DNA of 64,000 nt, taken from Holothuria scabra (taxonomy: Eukaryota > Echinodermata > Holothuroidea > Aspidochirotida > Holothuriidae). The translations under genes were made by a program, and so were the position numbers. The stretch lies in assembly GCA_037179385.1 (NCBI GenBank), contig CM074188.1, positions 28,041,318 through 28,105,317 of the forward strand. The letters are read 5' to 3'. The notes beneath the pieces are model-generated. The model saw nothing but the letters and a program-made list of their open reading frames with translations. It ran no database searches and was not told the DNA's origin. This document shows, one piece after another, positions 26,058 through 40,508 of the stretch; positions within the stretch are counted from its first letter, which is position 1, and each line of letters starts with the position of its first letter.

Positions 26058-26089
26058 TTATTACGTCCAACACACGGAATTAATTAATG

Positions 26090-26090
<1 letters not shown>

Positions 26091-26184
<94 letters not shown>

Positions 26185-26204
26185 CATATATATATATAAA
26201 TATA

Positions 26205-26239
<35 letters not shown>

Positions 26240-26278
26240 ACATATATATATACATATATATATATATAAATATATATA

Positions 26279-26310
<32 letters not shown>
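26091..26310. repeat. Interrupted (TA)n microsatellite, ~220 bp
   Basis: A TA tract with regularly spaced TACATA, TAAATA and TATGTA interruptions, which suggest internal tandem duplication of 40-90 bp blocks. Confidence 0.95.
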
Positions 26311-26450
26311 GTAGGTCGAAGTATGGTAAATCGAACGTTGAATGAATAGATCGAAAGGAGTGTTAAAGTTCGATTTTGAAATTGAAATTATTCCCAAGCA
26401 TTGGCATTAGCCCTAATGAACAAGGGAAACAAGGGGAACAAGGGAAACAA

Positions 26451-26471
26451 CAGTGCTCCGCAGCATTTCGA

Positions 26472-26553
<82 letters not shown>

Positions 26554-26573
26554 CGAAATGCTGCGGAGCACTG
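26451..26573. repeat. Hairpin: 23-bp arms around a (TA)n tract
   Basis: Left arm CAGTGCTCCGCAGCATTTCG plus ACC (26451-26473) and right arm GGTCGAAATGCTGCGGAGCA plus CTG (26551-26573) are perfect inverted copies. They enclose about 76 bp of (TA)n (26474-26549). The right arm is the distal end of the Penelope-like element that follows on the - strand. The structure looks like two element ends meeting head-to-head at a TA tract. Confidence 0.9.
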
Positions 26574-27186
26574 TTGAAATGTGTAGGTCGAAAAGAGGTA
26601 GTAAAAAGTGCTTAAAAGTTTGCGGAAAACTCCTCGACGTTTCGGGTATAAACCCTTCATCAGGTGGCAAAAACCAAACTGAACAACCAATAGTAACAAT
26701 TGGACACGACAAACATCAAATCCGAAGCGATCGCTGTAAAAACAGAACCGAACGAAAGTGACTGTCAGAAAACATGAGTGCGAAGGATGAAACACCAATC
26801 AATAAAAGAAAACGAGCGTCCTGGATGAAAAAGTGCGCGTACAAATCAAACATGGTCGGAAAAAAGGGGAAAAAAGTAGAATAAAACTAGGTCCGGAAAA
26901 AATAATAATTAGGGCTACGCAGTAAAAAATTAGCACGAACGGGTAGGTGTAAAAGGAGTAAAAACTGGCTCAAAAAGGGGTGAATATTACAAAAGGTCAA
27001 TTCTAACGTTAAGGCCGTGTGGAGCGAGTGTACCTAGCCTCATGATCAGTCGGTTTTCAGCACTAAGGCGGTCACGATCGGAGCCTCGGCACATTACAGC
27101 TGCCGTAACAGTTAAATGCTGTATAGAACTCCGACAAGACCCCTCAACCCGTGATGTTTTCCCGGAACCCCCCATCACTGCTTTAT
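26574..27186 (-). mobile_element. Penelope-like element, 3' part (GIY-YIG tail, hammerhead core)
   Basis: On the - strand an open frame (27178 down to 26987) ends with the segment RLSAENRLIMRLGTLAPHGL, then N and a short tail to the stop. That resembles the C-terminal end of GIY-YIG-type endonucleases of Penelope-like elements. About 320 bp of non-coding sequence follows, then a hammerhead-like core (26639-26663), and the copy ends at a (TA)n tract at 26549. The same order (endonuclease end, spacer, hammerhead core, TA tract) occurs at 40918-41619. The copy is 5'-truncated. The family call is strong for the combination of features and weaker for the protein tail alone. Confidence 0.65.
26639..26663 (-). 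ncRNA. Hammerhead ribozyme-like core
   Basis: On the - strand CTGATGA is followed by a short hairpin (GGGT, loop TTAT, ACCC) and GAAAC. This matches the conserved hammerhead core CUGANGA, stem II, GAAA. Hammerhead motifs are known in Penelope-like retroelements. Stem III and the cleavage site were not established, so self-cleavage is not shown. Confidence 0.65.
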
Positions 27187-27239
27187 AACTATACTTTTTT
27201 TAACTTTATAAATATATATATATATATATATTTATATGT

Positions 27240-28546
<1,307 letters not shown>

Positions 28547-29171
28547 TATGGCACGCCAAAAGGCTCACCAAATATGGTGATGTTCTAAAAATACACGTTC
28601 ATGTACTAAAATCACACGTTCATGTACCAAAAATTTACGTTGATGTACTAACTTCATGCGATCATGATGTTAATTTACACCATCATGTACTAAAACCATA
28701 AGTTCATCATGTTAAATGTTACGATGTACATGTAAAATCACACCTTGTACATCTAAAAACACACGTTGTACATGTAAAAACGTTATTATTGTCTCATCCG
28801 CATGCCATACTGAATGAGCCTTTCGACCTACCAGAAGTCCGCCAAAAGGCTCACCGACATACGATGTAGTAAAAGTACACGTTCATGTACCAACTGCTTA
28901 CGATGATGTACAAAGATTGCATATTATCATGTACTGATTTCATACGTTTATGTACTGTTTGCTTATGTACATGTACTGATTTCATACGTACATGTACTGA
29001 TTGCATACGTACATGAACTGATTGTATACGTACATGATGGTGTAAATTTACATCATGATAATTGAAGTTAGTACATCATCGTATATTTTTGGTACATGAA
29101 CGTGTAAGTTTAGTTCATGAACGTGTATTTTTAGAACATCATCATATTTGGTGAGCCTTTGGCGTGCCATA
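28547..29171. mobile_element. Foldback element, copy 1 (internally deleted)
   Basis: A 625-bp element with ends TATGGCACGCCAAAAGGCTC and the inverse, made of many short ACGTTCATGTACT / AGTACATGAACGT units in opposite orientations in the two halves. It is homologous to 50833-51742 but lacks part of the right half. Flanks CAAACG (28541-28546) and CAAATG (29172-29177) agree at 5 of 6 positions, consistent with a 6-bp target duplication. It has no coding capacity. Confidence 0.85.
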
Positions 29172-29718
29172 CAAATGAACGTAGGTGTACGGTCACTGCC
29201 GTATATAACCGTACATTTTAAACGTTTCTGTTCGGGTGTTATCTCCGCCATGAAATTCATTAGAAAGTATTTTACTGTCATTGTCAACGAACGGACAGAT
29301 AGTTGATTTACTCATACAAGTACCAAAAAAGCAATGGTGCAGAAGTTGCCATGACAAACCGTTAGTTGTTTTTTGGTTCAGATGCAAACATTGCACACTG
29401 GACAAAAGCCACAGAAGCTGTGATCAAGCGTTGATCAAGTTTTAAATACCAGTCTGATTTTTAAACTCACGATGTTCGGAACAAACGGCACATTGTTGAT
29501 TGTTGATATAGAAAAACGTGACGTAATGTTGTTGTCAAATCAATCCGATCGGAGATAAGGGGCCAATGGCTCGAGTTATGAATATAGTATGTGCATAGTG
29601 CATACCATGCACATGTTAAGAAAGGTGTTGCAAGGTTTACGGTCGGGTGCTCGGGTACCCAACGGGTAATACGGTTCGGGTACCCGGGTACGAATTTCCA
29701 GCCCAGTGCAAACACTGG
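29172..29718. other. Intergenic, no gene seen
   Basis: No exon recognised. Near 29640-29690 repeated GGGTACCC/CGGGTACC motifs precede a (TA)n tract and resemble the sequence at 27590-27650. Confidence 0.45.
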
Positions 29719-29845
<127 letters not shown>

Positions 29846-29879
29846 AGAAAAGTATCCACGTGTGCTCCAAAAATTATAA

Positions 29880-29950
29880 AAACGATGAAAAATAGTGAGT
29901 TACACAAAGATGACACCATAAGAGCACAAATTTCCAATACAGAGAAAACA
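29880..29950 (-). repeat. Penelope-like 3'-end fragment, inverted relative to 32233-32303
   Basis: 71 bp (AACGATGAAAAATAGTGAGT onward) that are the inverse of 32233-32303 with one mismatch. Both copies point their TA-tract side outward, so the 2.4-kb segment with BEL/Pao pieces is bracketed by inverted Penelope-type ends. Confidence 0.85.
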
Positions 29951-29966
29951 GCCATGAATTTAATAT

Positions 29967-30596
29967 GTTCCTTATGCTAGCCATATGGGGGGAGTCTGGG
30001 AGCGTCAGATTCGGACGGTGCGGAGCATATTAAATTCAATGTTGCACAATTTAGGAACTCAGTTGGATGATGAATCCCTCAGAACACTTATGTATGAGGT
30101 AACTTCTATTATTAATAGTAGACCATTGACATGTGACACACTCTATGACCCTATGTCATTAGAACCATTAACACCCAATCATTTGATTACAATGAAATCT
30201 AAGGTCCTCCTGCCTCCTCCAGGTAACTTTGACTCGGCGGATGTGTATTCACGCAAGAGATGGCGCCGTGTTCAAAGCATGTTAAATGTATTTTGGTCAA
30301 GGTGGAGAAGGGAGTATCTCTCAAATCTTCAACATAGGCAAAAATGGTGTGTACCTGCAAGAAATGTAAGGGTTGATGATATTGTATTACTGAAAAATGA
30401 TGATGTATCAAGGAATCAGTGGCCGTTAGCAAGGGTAATTGAAACAATTAAGGATGATGATGACTTTGTGCGAAAGGTAAAGCTAGCACTTAGTGCTCCA
30501 ATTGATAACGAGGGTAAGCGTGTCGGTGATGAGACTATACTTGAGCGTCCAATACATAAAATTATTGTGCTGGTAGAAAATTCAAATCCTGCATGA
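29967..30596 (+). pseudogene. BEL/Pao retrotransposon: C-terminal integrase region
   Basis: The frame opens in the integrase catalytic core end ([18 protein letters not shown]), passes SIINSRPLT and LTPNHLI, then the RRWRRVQ/W.RWRREYL segment and the small C-terminal barrel (VRVDDIVLLKND). These are typical of BEL/Pao integrase plus the DUF5641-like domain. The frame ends at a natural stop. Upstream it is cut at about 29951-29966 by joining to the Penelope-type fragment, so protease, reverse transcriptase and most of the integrase are missing. About 203 codons from the first Met remain and are intact. Confidence 0.9.
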
Positions 30597-30853
30597 GGGG
30601 CCATCGTGGTTTCATAGTTACTGTAACGTCTATCGCAATGAGAACTTGAGTAAACAAGGATGCTGTTAATACAGCAGAGGTTGCAAGAACTTAGATGAGA
30701 TGAAGCGAATATTTTTTAGCTATTATTTACTGATCTTAGTTAAAGGTTTGATTGGTATTATTGGTATTACCGTCATATTCTTGAATGTGTCATATTCTTG
30801 AATGTTTCATGTTGGTATTAATTTGAAAATGAATTGCTCATTTTGAGGGGCCA

Positions 30854-31170
30854 TGTAATGAATTGGGAATTCGCCTGGTTTGCAGTCGGCGCATATGCAG
30901 TGAGCCCTTTGTATTGTAAATGAGTGAGAAATTGTTAAGGGGATTAAGTCCTGCTTGCACCTGCTTTAGGTTAGGTCAAGCCTCTGTTGTGGCTAGGGAC
31001 AATAGGTCACTATAAAGGGTGAATCTTAACACGTGTCCAGGCTCAGTTCTTGCCTAGACGCCTAGCTGGGCGTACAGTATATCCCCTTGTTGTATATTTT
31101 AAAGAGGAGTGTGTGACACTGTATCTTCTACAGAGCCTGACGTTAAGGGTGTGTCCCTTGTGTTGCGAAA
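30854..31170 (+). repeat. Probable BEL/Pao long terminal repeat (extent uncertain)
   Basis: About 250 bp after the integrase stop a purine-rich tract (TTTTGAGGGGCCA) is followed by TGTAATGAATTGGG, a plausible polypurine tract and LTR start. Sequence features such as CACTATAAAGGG (31011) fit an LTR promoter. The right boundary could not be set because no second LTR copy is present. Confidence 0.4.
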
Positions 31171-31734
31171 TGATGACCCAAAGAGGTATGTAATTGTTCC
31201 GTTAACTGCAGAACTAAAACTAGTGCTGTTTGTGAAATGCTAATGCGTTTGCATATATTTCAGTACTTGCATGTTTATTGCGTGAGGTTTGCGGTGAGTT
31301 GGGCTATTGGTTTGCGAGTTCAAATTCACATAGTTGTCACAGGGAGTTGGCAAAGTTATCCTCAATATTTGGAACGGCATTGCTGTTATATATCTACAAA
31401 TTGCAGTTTGCAAGGTATGTGGTTAGGCGGAAATGGTGTAATCTCGTGTTTTGATGTGAAGTTTATTTTGTAAGAATTTATCTATTTTTCTAGTTTGTAA
31501 TTGATATATTGATCTATTTTTGTATTTTGTAGTTTCACGGATTTTGACGGAATTTGAGGCAATTTAAGAGTGCATGGAAATAATCACGGAATAAAGGAAA
31601 TAAGAGTTGGAATTAAATTGTATGAAGGATCACCAATTACAACTAGCCTAATATATTTACTGCACTGGATATTCCTGTCGAGCCTTTGGTGTTGTCATTT
31701 TTGTGAACTTTTTGCGGGTCCTTTCACAAACGGC
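31171..31734. other. Unassigned sequence inside BEL/Pao remnant
   Basis: May be further LTR or 5' untranslated sequence of the element. No protein domain is seen. Confidence 0.3.
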
Positions 31735-32122
31735 TGTAGTGAAACTCTCTGTTCAGGGTTAACCCTAAACTGGTAAAACATGGCCTCGATATCACCTGCA
31801 AAGGCAATGTTCTCCTGTCGAAATCGACATAGAAGTCCAATCAAGTTATTAGTGAGATTGGGACCTGTTAAAAGACGATCATTCAGTGACATTCCCTTAA
31901 ATTTGCACTGCAGTCAAACACGACTCGTATCTTACCTGGCTTTTTCGGATGATAAACTCCATGATGAGGAATGTAATTAACACAAGTACCCTTACTTAAT
32001 TCAGAAAATGGAACCTTCTCTGCATAACCCTTACTAATTATATCCTGCATGAACGCATTATAATGTCTGGCATAAACAACATCATTACTTAACCTTCGTT
32101 GTAACCGATTTAAACGATACAT
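31735..32122 (-). pseudogene. BEL/Pao reverse transcriptase fragment, opposite strand, frameshifted
   Basis: On the - strand one frame (32122 down to 31883) encodes YIPHHGVYHPKKPGKIRVVF followed by DCSA. A second frame (from 31892) continues SLNDRLLTGPNLTNNLIGLL and AGDIEAMFYQFRV. Together these are fingers and palm motifs of BEL/Pao reverse transcriptase, including the first catalytic Asp. The break between the frames near 31885-31892 is a frameshift. The fragment stops before the second catalytic Asp motif. It lies head-to-head with the + strand integrase at 29967-30596, so the two pieces cannot come from one intact insertion without inversion. Confidence 0.88.
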
Positions 32123-32169
32123 GGCTTTTGCAATAAGTATACCATTGAGTACAGTGTACTAGGTCTCCA

Positions 32170-33565
<1,396 letters not shown>

Positions 33566-33644
33566 CAGTGGCGTAGCTATGATTTTTTCGTGGGGGGGGG
33601 GGGGTATGGGGGAGCTGGATACTTTTGAAGGGGCTGGAAGTTAC

Positions 33645-34670
33645 TATCTAAGCGTAGCGCGACCATTAGTTGGCGCAGAGCGTAAAAAGAAAATTTTGAA
33701 TTTTTACACCTCCCAGATGGCAGGAAATGGCACTTGCCATGTTTAATTGCCTTTAATTCTGGTGAGAAAAATTTGTTATTTTTCTCAGATTCAAACACAC
33801 TTTTGAGATACTGATCAGCTCAGTTCATTACTCCGCTGGGCTATGTTTCCTAGGATTGCAAATCCGGAATCCTGCTGTATGTTGCAATCACCTGTTCCAG
33901 TGCACGCCTGAGTAAGGTATTTCCATTGGCCTAGTGAAGTATTTCAGTTTGGGGCCAGAAGATTTTTTTGCGCAAATTGTAATTCTGCCCGTAAGACAGT
34001 CACAGCGGAGCGCCGCCACTAGTTGGCGCGGAGCGTCCAGAAAATTTTGAAAATTCATTCCTCTTAGACAGTCGAAAATGGCATTTCCCAGGCTTATAAA
34101 GGGGATCCAAGCAGTCGCTATTTTAAGTTTCAATTGCAGATAAACCTTCACAAAAAAGCTAAAATTCAGCCAGAAAGACTAAGCGGAGCGCCACCATTAG
34201 TTGGCGCGAAGGGGAACATAAAATTTTGAAATATCCGACCCCTCAGCCAGTTGAAAATGGCATTTTCCGGAACTATAGTAGGATCTAAGCAGTCGCTATT
34301 TTGAGTTTCCTTCGCAAAAAAAAAAAAATGCTCACTTAAACTAAAATTCTGCTATGAAGCGTTCTAAGTGGAACACCGCCATAAGTTGGGGCGAAACGTA
34401 CAGCGAATTTTGAAAACTTTGAAACTTCAGACAGTAAAAAATATAATTTCCTATGCTTAGAAGGGGGTCTAAGCAATCGCTTTTTCGAGGTTACGTTTGC
34501 AAAAAATGTTTACTTGAAACTCAAATTGTGCTAGGAAGACTATCTACGCGGAGCTCCATCACTGATTGGCGCGGAGCGAACAGAAAGTTTTGAAAAATCG
34601 GACGCCTGAGACAGTCGAAAATTCCCAGGCTTAAATGGGGGGAGATCTAAGCAGTCGCTTTTTGATCAGA
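33645..34670. repeat. Tandem array, about five diverged ~180-220-bp units
   Basis: Each unit contains GCGGAGCGCC.CCA, then AGTTGGCGCGGAGCG, AGAAAATTTTGAA, a GAC-AGTCGAAAATGGCATTT block and GATCTAAGCAGTCGCTATTT. Units begin near 33645, 34000, 34175, 34365 and 34550. The same sequence block occurs singly at 48180-48260 and 53200-53290 and, more diverged, in the hAT MITE at 16850. Confidence 0.8.
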
Positions 34671-35792
34671 AAATTACCAGATAAATTGTACCACTACCAA
34701 TCAATGAAATGGTCCCGCAAGTTCGGGGGACAACTACAAAACGGAATTGAAAACATGCTAATGAATTTCACTCTATTGCGACTCTTGGCTAAATTCAATA
34801 CATATTGATAAAATTGTGTGACTGCCCGAACTACCGACTATATATGATTTCAATTTTGCAAAATGTAACGTTACAAGGTGTGTTTAATCGAACTTCAAGC
34901 AGACTTATGGGAATACATTCACACACTGCATCATTAAAGTATTGAAGAACAAATTACCCGATTTTCATAACCATTGCCCGTACTTGGCTCTGAAGCAGGA
35001 TAGATGGCAAACTTTTAGGCACCTGAACACCCTCCTGTCTGTTCGTATTAATTAATGTGGGCAATTAAAAACGCCCCAGCATTGTTTTAACCTGTGACCG
35101 AATGTTTGACCACTGCGGGCAATTTTTGCAAGACTACAGTATGAAGTGGGGTTGGGGCATAGACCTTTTATATTTTCCAAGAAAATTTAACTTTCAATAA
35201 TAGCGTTCTGTGTTTTGCGGCAAAAATTTGAAGCTATTAAAATAATCGGCCATTTCGGGTATTGTGTTACACAAGATTAAAAAAAAAAACAGGTTTAAGA
35301 TGGGTTTCTTTTAAGCCACAGGTTTCCCAAATGTGTCGAAATTTTTTATCTGTTTGATTTTTCGTTACTCAGTGTGATACCCTTACTACTATACATTTTT
35401 AATTTCCGGGGATGCTTGAAAGAATTTGGATATTCGACAATTTCGGGCATTAAGTTGTGATTATCAGTGAAGTAAAAGTCAGAGATAATAGCTTTTTGCG
35501 CTGCCCGAATGTGTAGCGATTCTTTTGAATCTTGACTTGTTTTTGATGACAATTTTATTGAAACTTTATGACGTTTCTTTCCTTTTTCGGGCATACCTTT
35601 TTAAGATTTCGGCCACATTTAGGAATTTTCTGAAAAACCATCCCATTTTTTCAAAATTAAAGGGCTGTCCGAATTTCTTCCAAATTCCTGCCCAAATTTA
35701 GATTTTCGGAAATTTAGCGGCAGTCTCCCCCTGCCCCTTCTCATATGCCACTGGATATGTCCACTCCACCAAAGAGCTAAGTGAGGTCCTAT

Positions 35793-35845
35793 GAGGTTAT
35801 AGTGGTAAGGTTGCAACCCTTGAGACTGCAAATTCCTACCAACCA
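35793..35845 (+). repeat. tRNA-like SINE fragment inside the hAT element
   Basis: ATAGTGGTAAGGTTGCAACC resembles an A box, followed by TGCAAATTCCTACC as a weak B box at about tRNA spacing. It is likely a degraded tRNA-derived SINE, not a functional tRNA. Confidence 0.3.
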
Positions 35846-36333
35846 TATTTGACTCAAATATTCTACCCACTGCACCAAGTATGATTTTGGAACGAATTTG
35901 TGCATCCCCGGGAACTGAAAAAAACCCCTACAGGAGATAGAAGCAGTCCAGATGCTAGGAACACACTTTAATCCACACCAAGGTAGCCAATTTCAGCCAC
36001 TCCAAATCTGCTAGAGAATTATCCATCCAGGAACACGACGAGTAAAAAGTCAAGAAATTCCGTAAAAATGAAGCTTGTCACAGCCTACCTGATTTTTTTC
36101 TAAAATTCAGAGTGGGTCACAATTGTAGAATACCCTGCAACTGCGTGGATCTATCGCAAATGTATCTATGTCATAGTAAGCCGGGCTACCCGGTTACTCA
36201 TCGGTCTGCATGAATATAATTTGTTTTGCCCAGGTCGCCAGTGGGGGGGGGGGGGGGCTGCTAAGGGGCTGCTGGGGGATGGGCGACTCAGTGGGGGCTC
36301 CAGCCCCCCCGTAGCTACGTCACTGTGCCTATA

Positions 36334-38288
36334 CAATCTATGGCTGCTGTTCCTTAGATAACCGCGGAAAAATGCAAACACCCGAGACGGGCAGACTTTT
36401 CTGGTTTTCAAGTGGCTTACCTAAGGAAAGTTCGTGATAGTGCGAAATAACCACATTTTGGGATGAGATATCACTCATTGTATTACCAACGGACTAAGTA
36501 CTTGGCTTCGCCTCGGAAAGTATACATGAATGCAATTTTAGGACACAAGACGGAACATGCATGCTGGGTAAAAACCGTCCTGCAATAATACACTTTTGAG
36601 TAGAGCCATATCAAGAACCACTGGTATCTTTGATGAAACGCACAGTATCCAGAAGAATAATTGCCTAGTTCTGCAACGGTTATTAATTTACAAGCTTCGA
36701 CAAGTACATTTGAAAAGATTTATATTAAAACTGCGATTTGCGGAAATAGACCGCAAACCTTAACGACCAGTTATCAGCTTTCCTCGCGAATATTATGTTG
36801 AATGGGAGATATTGGGGCGAGGGCTAAAAGATTTTGGCTGAGATTTATATTAGATGAGAGGGGAGAGGGATAATAACGTCCACTCTGGCTTTAGTTTGTC
36901 CCTCGGCCCTCCAAGGCACGGCGGTCATTCACAACATGAGTTAGAGCCCTCGACAATGTGAAGTTTAGAACACTCCATCAACTTTAAATAGGGATGAGGA
37001 ACAGATGCGAGGGTTGGTGATGTATGCGTTGCTTGTTTTGCTTCATTTTTTTTGCCGAGGATTTTGACCATTCGTTTCCAAAATTCCATTTTCGAAGCGT
37101 CCGTTACATAGAGACTCGTACTATTCAATCACCACACCCAGCTAGAGTTCCTTGCTTATTCTTGAACTCACATGAAACAAAAGCTCATGTTTCACGTTTT
37201 CTGGATTTTATCACCAATCAATTGTTCGCATTGCAGACAATTGTCTTGCATTTTTGTTCTTTTAATGATACTTTTTGACATAACAAAACTTTTCTCAAGT
37301 GCTTGTTCATATTTCATGAACCAAATTTGTCAATTAAAGAGTCTGAAACGTACGTGCGGTATGTGTGTATTATACTAACATGTGCCGATATACAAAATTG
37401 TGCAATTATTTTGCCCTAACTTTCTACGTGATATAGAATCAGGCTTTTGCAGAGGAAGATAGCAGGTTTACTCGCAATCTAAGACAATGAAAAAAAGGAG
37501 AAAAAAAAAATTGGAGGATGGAGGAGGGTGGGAGGCAAATTTCTCGAAATTGTTTTATGCAGGTTTACCAAAAACATAAATTTTGAAGAGGTTTTTGTAT
37601 TGAGAGTACGCATACGAAACGATGGAAGGTAGTTACGCTATCTTGTCAATGTCTTAATTGATTTTGTTTAGGATGCGATCAAGTCTTCAATTAAATTAGT
37701 GCCCTTTGTTACGAAAAATAACTGAAAGAAAAATATTCCTAGGTCAAATTTATGAAAGTATCACTGAATGGAACGAAAATGTTTGTAACAAGGACGAAAG
37801 TAAAATTTGTGAAAACGAATACTCTATTAACGAGAATTGTTCAATTGCATACGAAAGTCTTCCTAGGTGATTTTAAGCAAATTCTTTAACTAACATGATT
37901 TATATCCACTTCTCTGACCAAGTGAAAGTTCACGAGTCTAGTGTGTTCAATGCATGGCTTTTATTGAACTTCCAAAAACTGAAACTCGCTGTAGAATCGC
38001 ATTTTGTGACCAGAAAAAGCTTATCTTGAACCATGGCCATGTACGCCCTCGCATAACATATGACTAAAACGCAGACGTGGTTCGCAGATGGAACTGCGAC
38101 CCACGCCAAGAGAGGTTAGTCTTACTTCAAAATACAAACATTTTTTATAGTTAAAATTACATTCAGCTCATCACTGGGGGATTTTTGTGAAATATGCCAT
38201 GCCAATTCCAAGCTAAAACTCTTCCGTTCTCTACTAAAAAGAACGGAAAAACTCATAAATTTTCGTTCGTAATCACATCTAAGTGGAA
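36334..38288. other. Intergenic, no gene seen
   Basis: Only short open frames without domain features or matching splice sites. Confidence 0.45.
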
Positions 38289-38469
38289 CAGGCGCGTAGC
38301 CAGGATCGTGTCATGCGAGGGGGGTGGTGTCATGGGGGTTGGGGCACGAAATGAGGGAAAAGTCGAAGGGTGGAAGGAGAAAAACCGCTATTTCGGTTGT
38401 TTTTTGCATCGCACGGTTGGGATATAGGAGGAGGGGTTCTAACACCCCACCCCCGTGGTTACGCCACTG
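38289..38469. mobile_element. 181-bp hAT MITE
   Basis: Left end CAGGCGCGTAGCCAGGAT and inverted right end CAGTGGCGTAACCACGG. Flanking octamers AAGTGGAA and AAGTTAAA agree at 6 of 8 positions. Its left half (GTGTCATG, GGGGGTGGTGTCATGGG, ATGAGGGAAAAGTC) is shared with the fragment at 44973-45056. Confidence 0.75.
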
Positions 38470-40310
38470 AAGTTAAAAACAAACGTTATGCGACATTAAC
38501 CGTTGAAAGTCAGTGTTAGAAATTTGGAAGAGAAGAGAAACAAATATTATCTTGAATGGCACAGAGATGGGCGTGAACTACTATATTGGCCCAATTATCT
38601 CCCCATTATTTCCGATTAAGTGAAGACTGGGTACACGTAGCTCTCAAAGTGAAATTTAAAGCTTGAAGTAAACAGTTTTACTTTGATTTGAAACGTGATT
38701 CGGTCCATAGTGTATTTATTTGTACTTACAAATAATAAATATTTGCAAAGAATGAACATTTTAAATAAGTGCCGTAATAGTTCTTTAGCTTTGTGGTCCT
38801 TGCAACCTTTCTTCAGCTATTAGTTGCAACCAGTTGGCCCACGGCGTCACGTTCACATTGTAACAATTTGGTACCGTAGACTCTCATTGATATCCGGTTG
38901 GGGGTAAGTTAGAAAGTTCCAGTGCAACTGTTTTTATTTTTTATAAAAACTCAGCTTACAAGGAATATTCCTCCAAATTTATGCCATCTTACAACTCCTG
39001 GACACCACCATGGCAGTTTCTTTTTCCAGCGGGCGACACTAGGGTCATATGGGGACTTGTCCCAGTCAGAACCTTTGTTCCTTGCCCCCCCCCCCCACTC
39101 AGCCCTCAAGTACTGTGGCCTGGAGGGAGTTTTCTAAGAGAAGTAAGTCACAAATTATTCTCCAAACAGGTTTAACCATTCCCAAAATTTTTCAAAGTGA
39201 AACTATGTAACCATATTTTTTTAATTAACCTCCTGTCTATTGAACTATTCACAGCAGAACAAGCTTGTGTGAGTGGCTATTTCTGCGCTACACACTGGCC
39301 AACTTGCCTCAAACCAAAATTGCTACCCTCTGCGTGGACACCGCATGTAGATTTTTTTTAGTTGCTTGTACAGCTCATGCCTTCAAAACCAAAACCACTC
39401 AGTCACTGGCTATTGCTCACTTATGAGTACATTTTCATGAGACAGATTCTACAGTAGCCTTTATCAACTTACTTCACTTTAAGGACATTTGCACCAGTGC
39501 TGTTATTAGCTTTTAAGTATCGACTCTTTCCCACTTTTCAAATCACCAACTTAGAGCACAGACAATTACATTGAAATCCCGAAATCATTGCATAAAATGA
39601 CAACTGTCGTTTGCAATATTTGTGAAGAAAGTAATTATTTTGAGGTAGTTTTGTTTTCAGTTAATATGTGCAGCAGTGCGAGACAGTCGTTGCGTCTGAT
39701 AACATGCACAATTTTTCTTCGTTGTGGGAGACTAAGTGAAGAAAGTAAAACTACTGAGCTGATTTTGTGATTGATAGGAAAAAACCCTGCGGTGCTTTTA
39801 AGTTACTTTATAAACAACAACATGGAACAGATTATTCACTAACATCTTTAGAGAAACTTTGGATCATTTATTGGTGAATCCTTCAAGTTAAAGGACATTT
39901 AAATATACCACAACAGGAAAGCATAACATCCAAGAGGCAGACTGTTCTTTAATCTCAACCGTACCTTGTGACAAGTGAACAGTTGGGTACAGAGTTTTAG
40001 TTTAGTCAAGTTTCAGCTCTAAGAAGTCTCTCAGGGCAAGGTTTATCCTACCCTTCAGCCTTGCAATGTCAATATGTACTGAAATTTGAATATTTGAATT
40101 TGTTAACCAACTCATAAGATACCACAAAAGTAATAAGCCATTCGCTTCTAATTGTACAACCTATTGAAGCCTCTTTTGACTAGCTTTCTTTTATTCTTCA
40201 AGTTCTTGGTTATCTCAACGTGGAAAGAGGTTAGGCCTGTTGACTTTGACTCAAGATCGGTTAATAATAATTGACATTTGGATAGAATATTACCGCTAAA
40301 GGCCTCCAAC
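38470..40310. other. Intergenic, no gene seen
   Basis: No exon or mobile element recognised, apart from a poly-C tract near 39085. Confidence 0.45.
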
Positions 40311-40392
40311 ATGGTGTCAGTGCAACACCATGTCTTCACCTTCTTCTGCCAAATTTTCTTAACGTCGAGATATTCTGCATCTCAGTCCAATG
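40311..40392 (+). CDS. Gene 2, candidate exon 1 (weak signal peptide)
   Basis: From ATG 40311 this encodes MVSVQHHVFTFFCQIFLTSR and then YSASQSN. It ends with one extra base (G, phase 1) at a strong donor GTAAGT. The hydrophobic core VFTFFCQIFLT followed by a small-residue site (YSA) would serve as a modest signal peptide. The phase equals that of the acceptor at 42957, giving GAT (Asp) across the junction, and matches the arrangement of gene 1. A direct join gives about 298 residues. The call rests on phase, strand, position and the strong donor; the signal peptide is weaker than that of gene 1, so another first exon is possible. Confidence 0.4.
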
Positions 40393-40455
40393 GTAAGTGC
40401 TTTCAATATTTGGTGCCGTTCATTTTAACACACGGACAGGGGTCGTAGCCAAATG

Positions 40456-40456
<1 letters not shown>

Positions 40457-40505
<49 letters not shown>
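40457..40505. repeat. (TA)n microsatellite
   Basis: About 48 bp of pure TA abutting the left end of the MITE at 40509. Confidence 0.95.
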
Positions 40506-40506
<1 letters not shown>

Positions 40507-40508
40507 CG

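Larger units (their letters stand above)
33566..36325. mobile_element. 2.76-kb hAT-type element without transposase
   Basis: Left end CAGTGGCGTAGCTATGA and inverted right end CAGTGACGTAGCTACGG. The flanking octamers TACCTATA (33558-33565) and TGCCTATA (36326-36333) differ at one position, as expected for an aged hAT target duplication. Poly-G runs lie just inside both ends. The left third is a tandem array (33645-34670). The centre (34670-35650) is rich in TGCCCGAA/TTCGGGCA motifs in both orientations. No transposase remnant was recognised. Confidence 0.85.
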
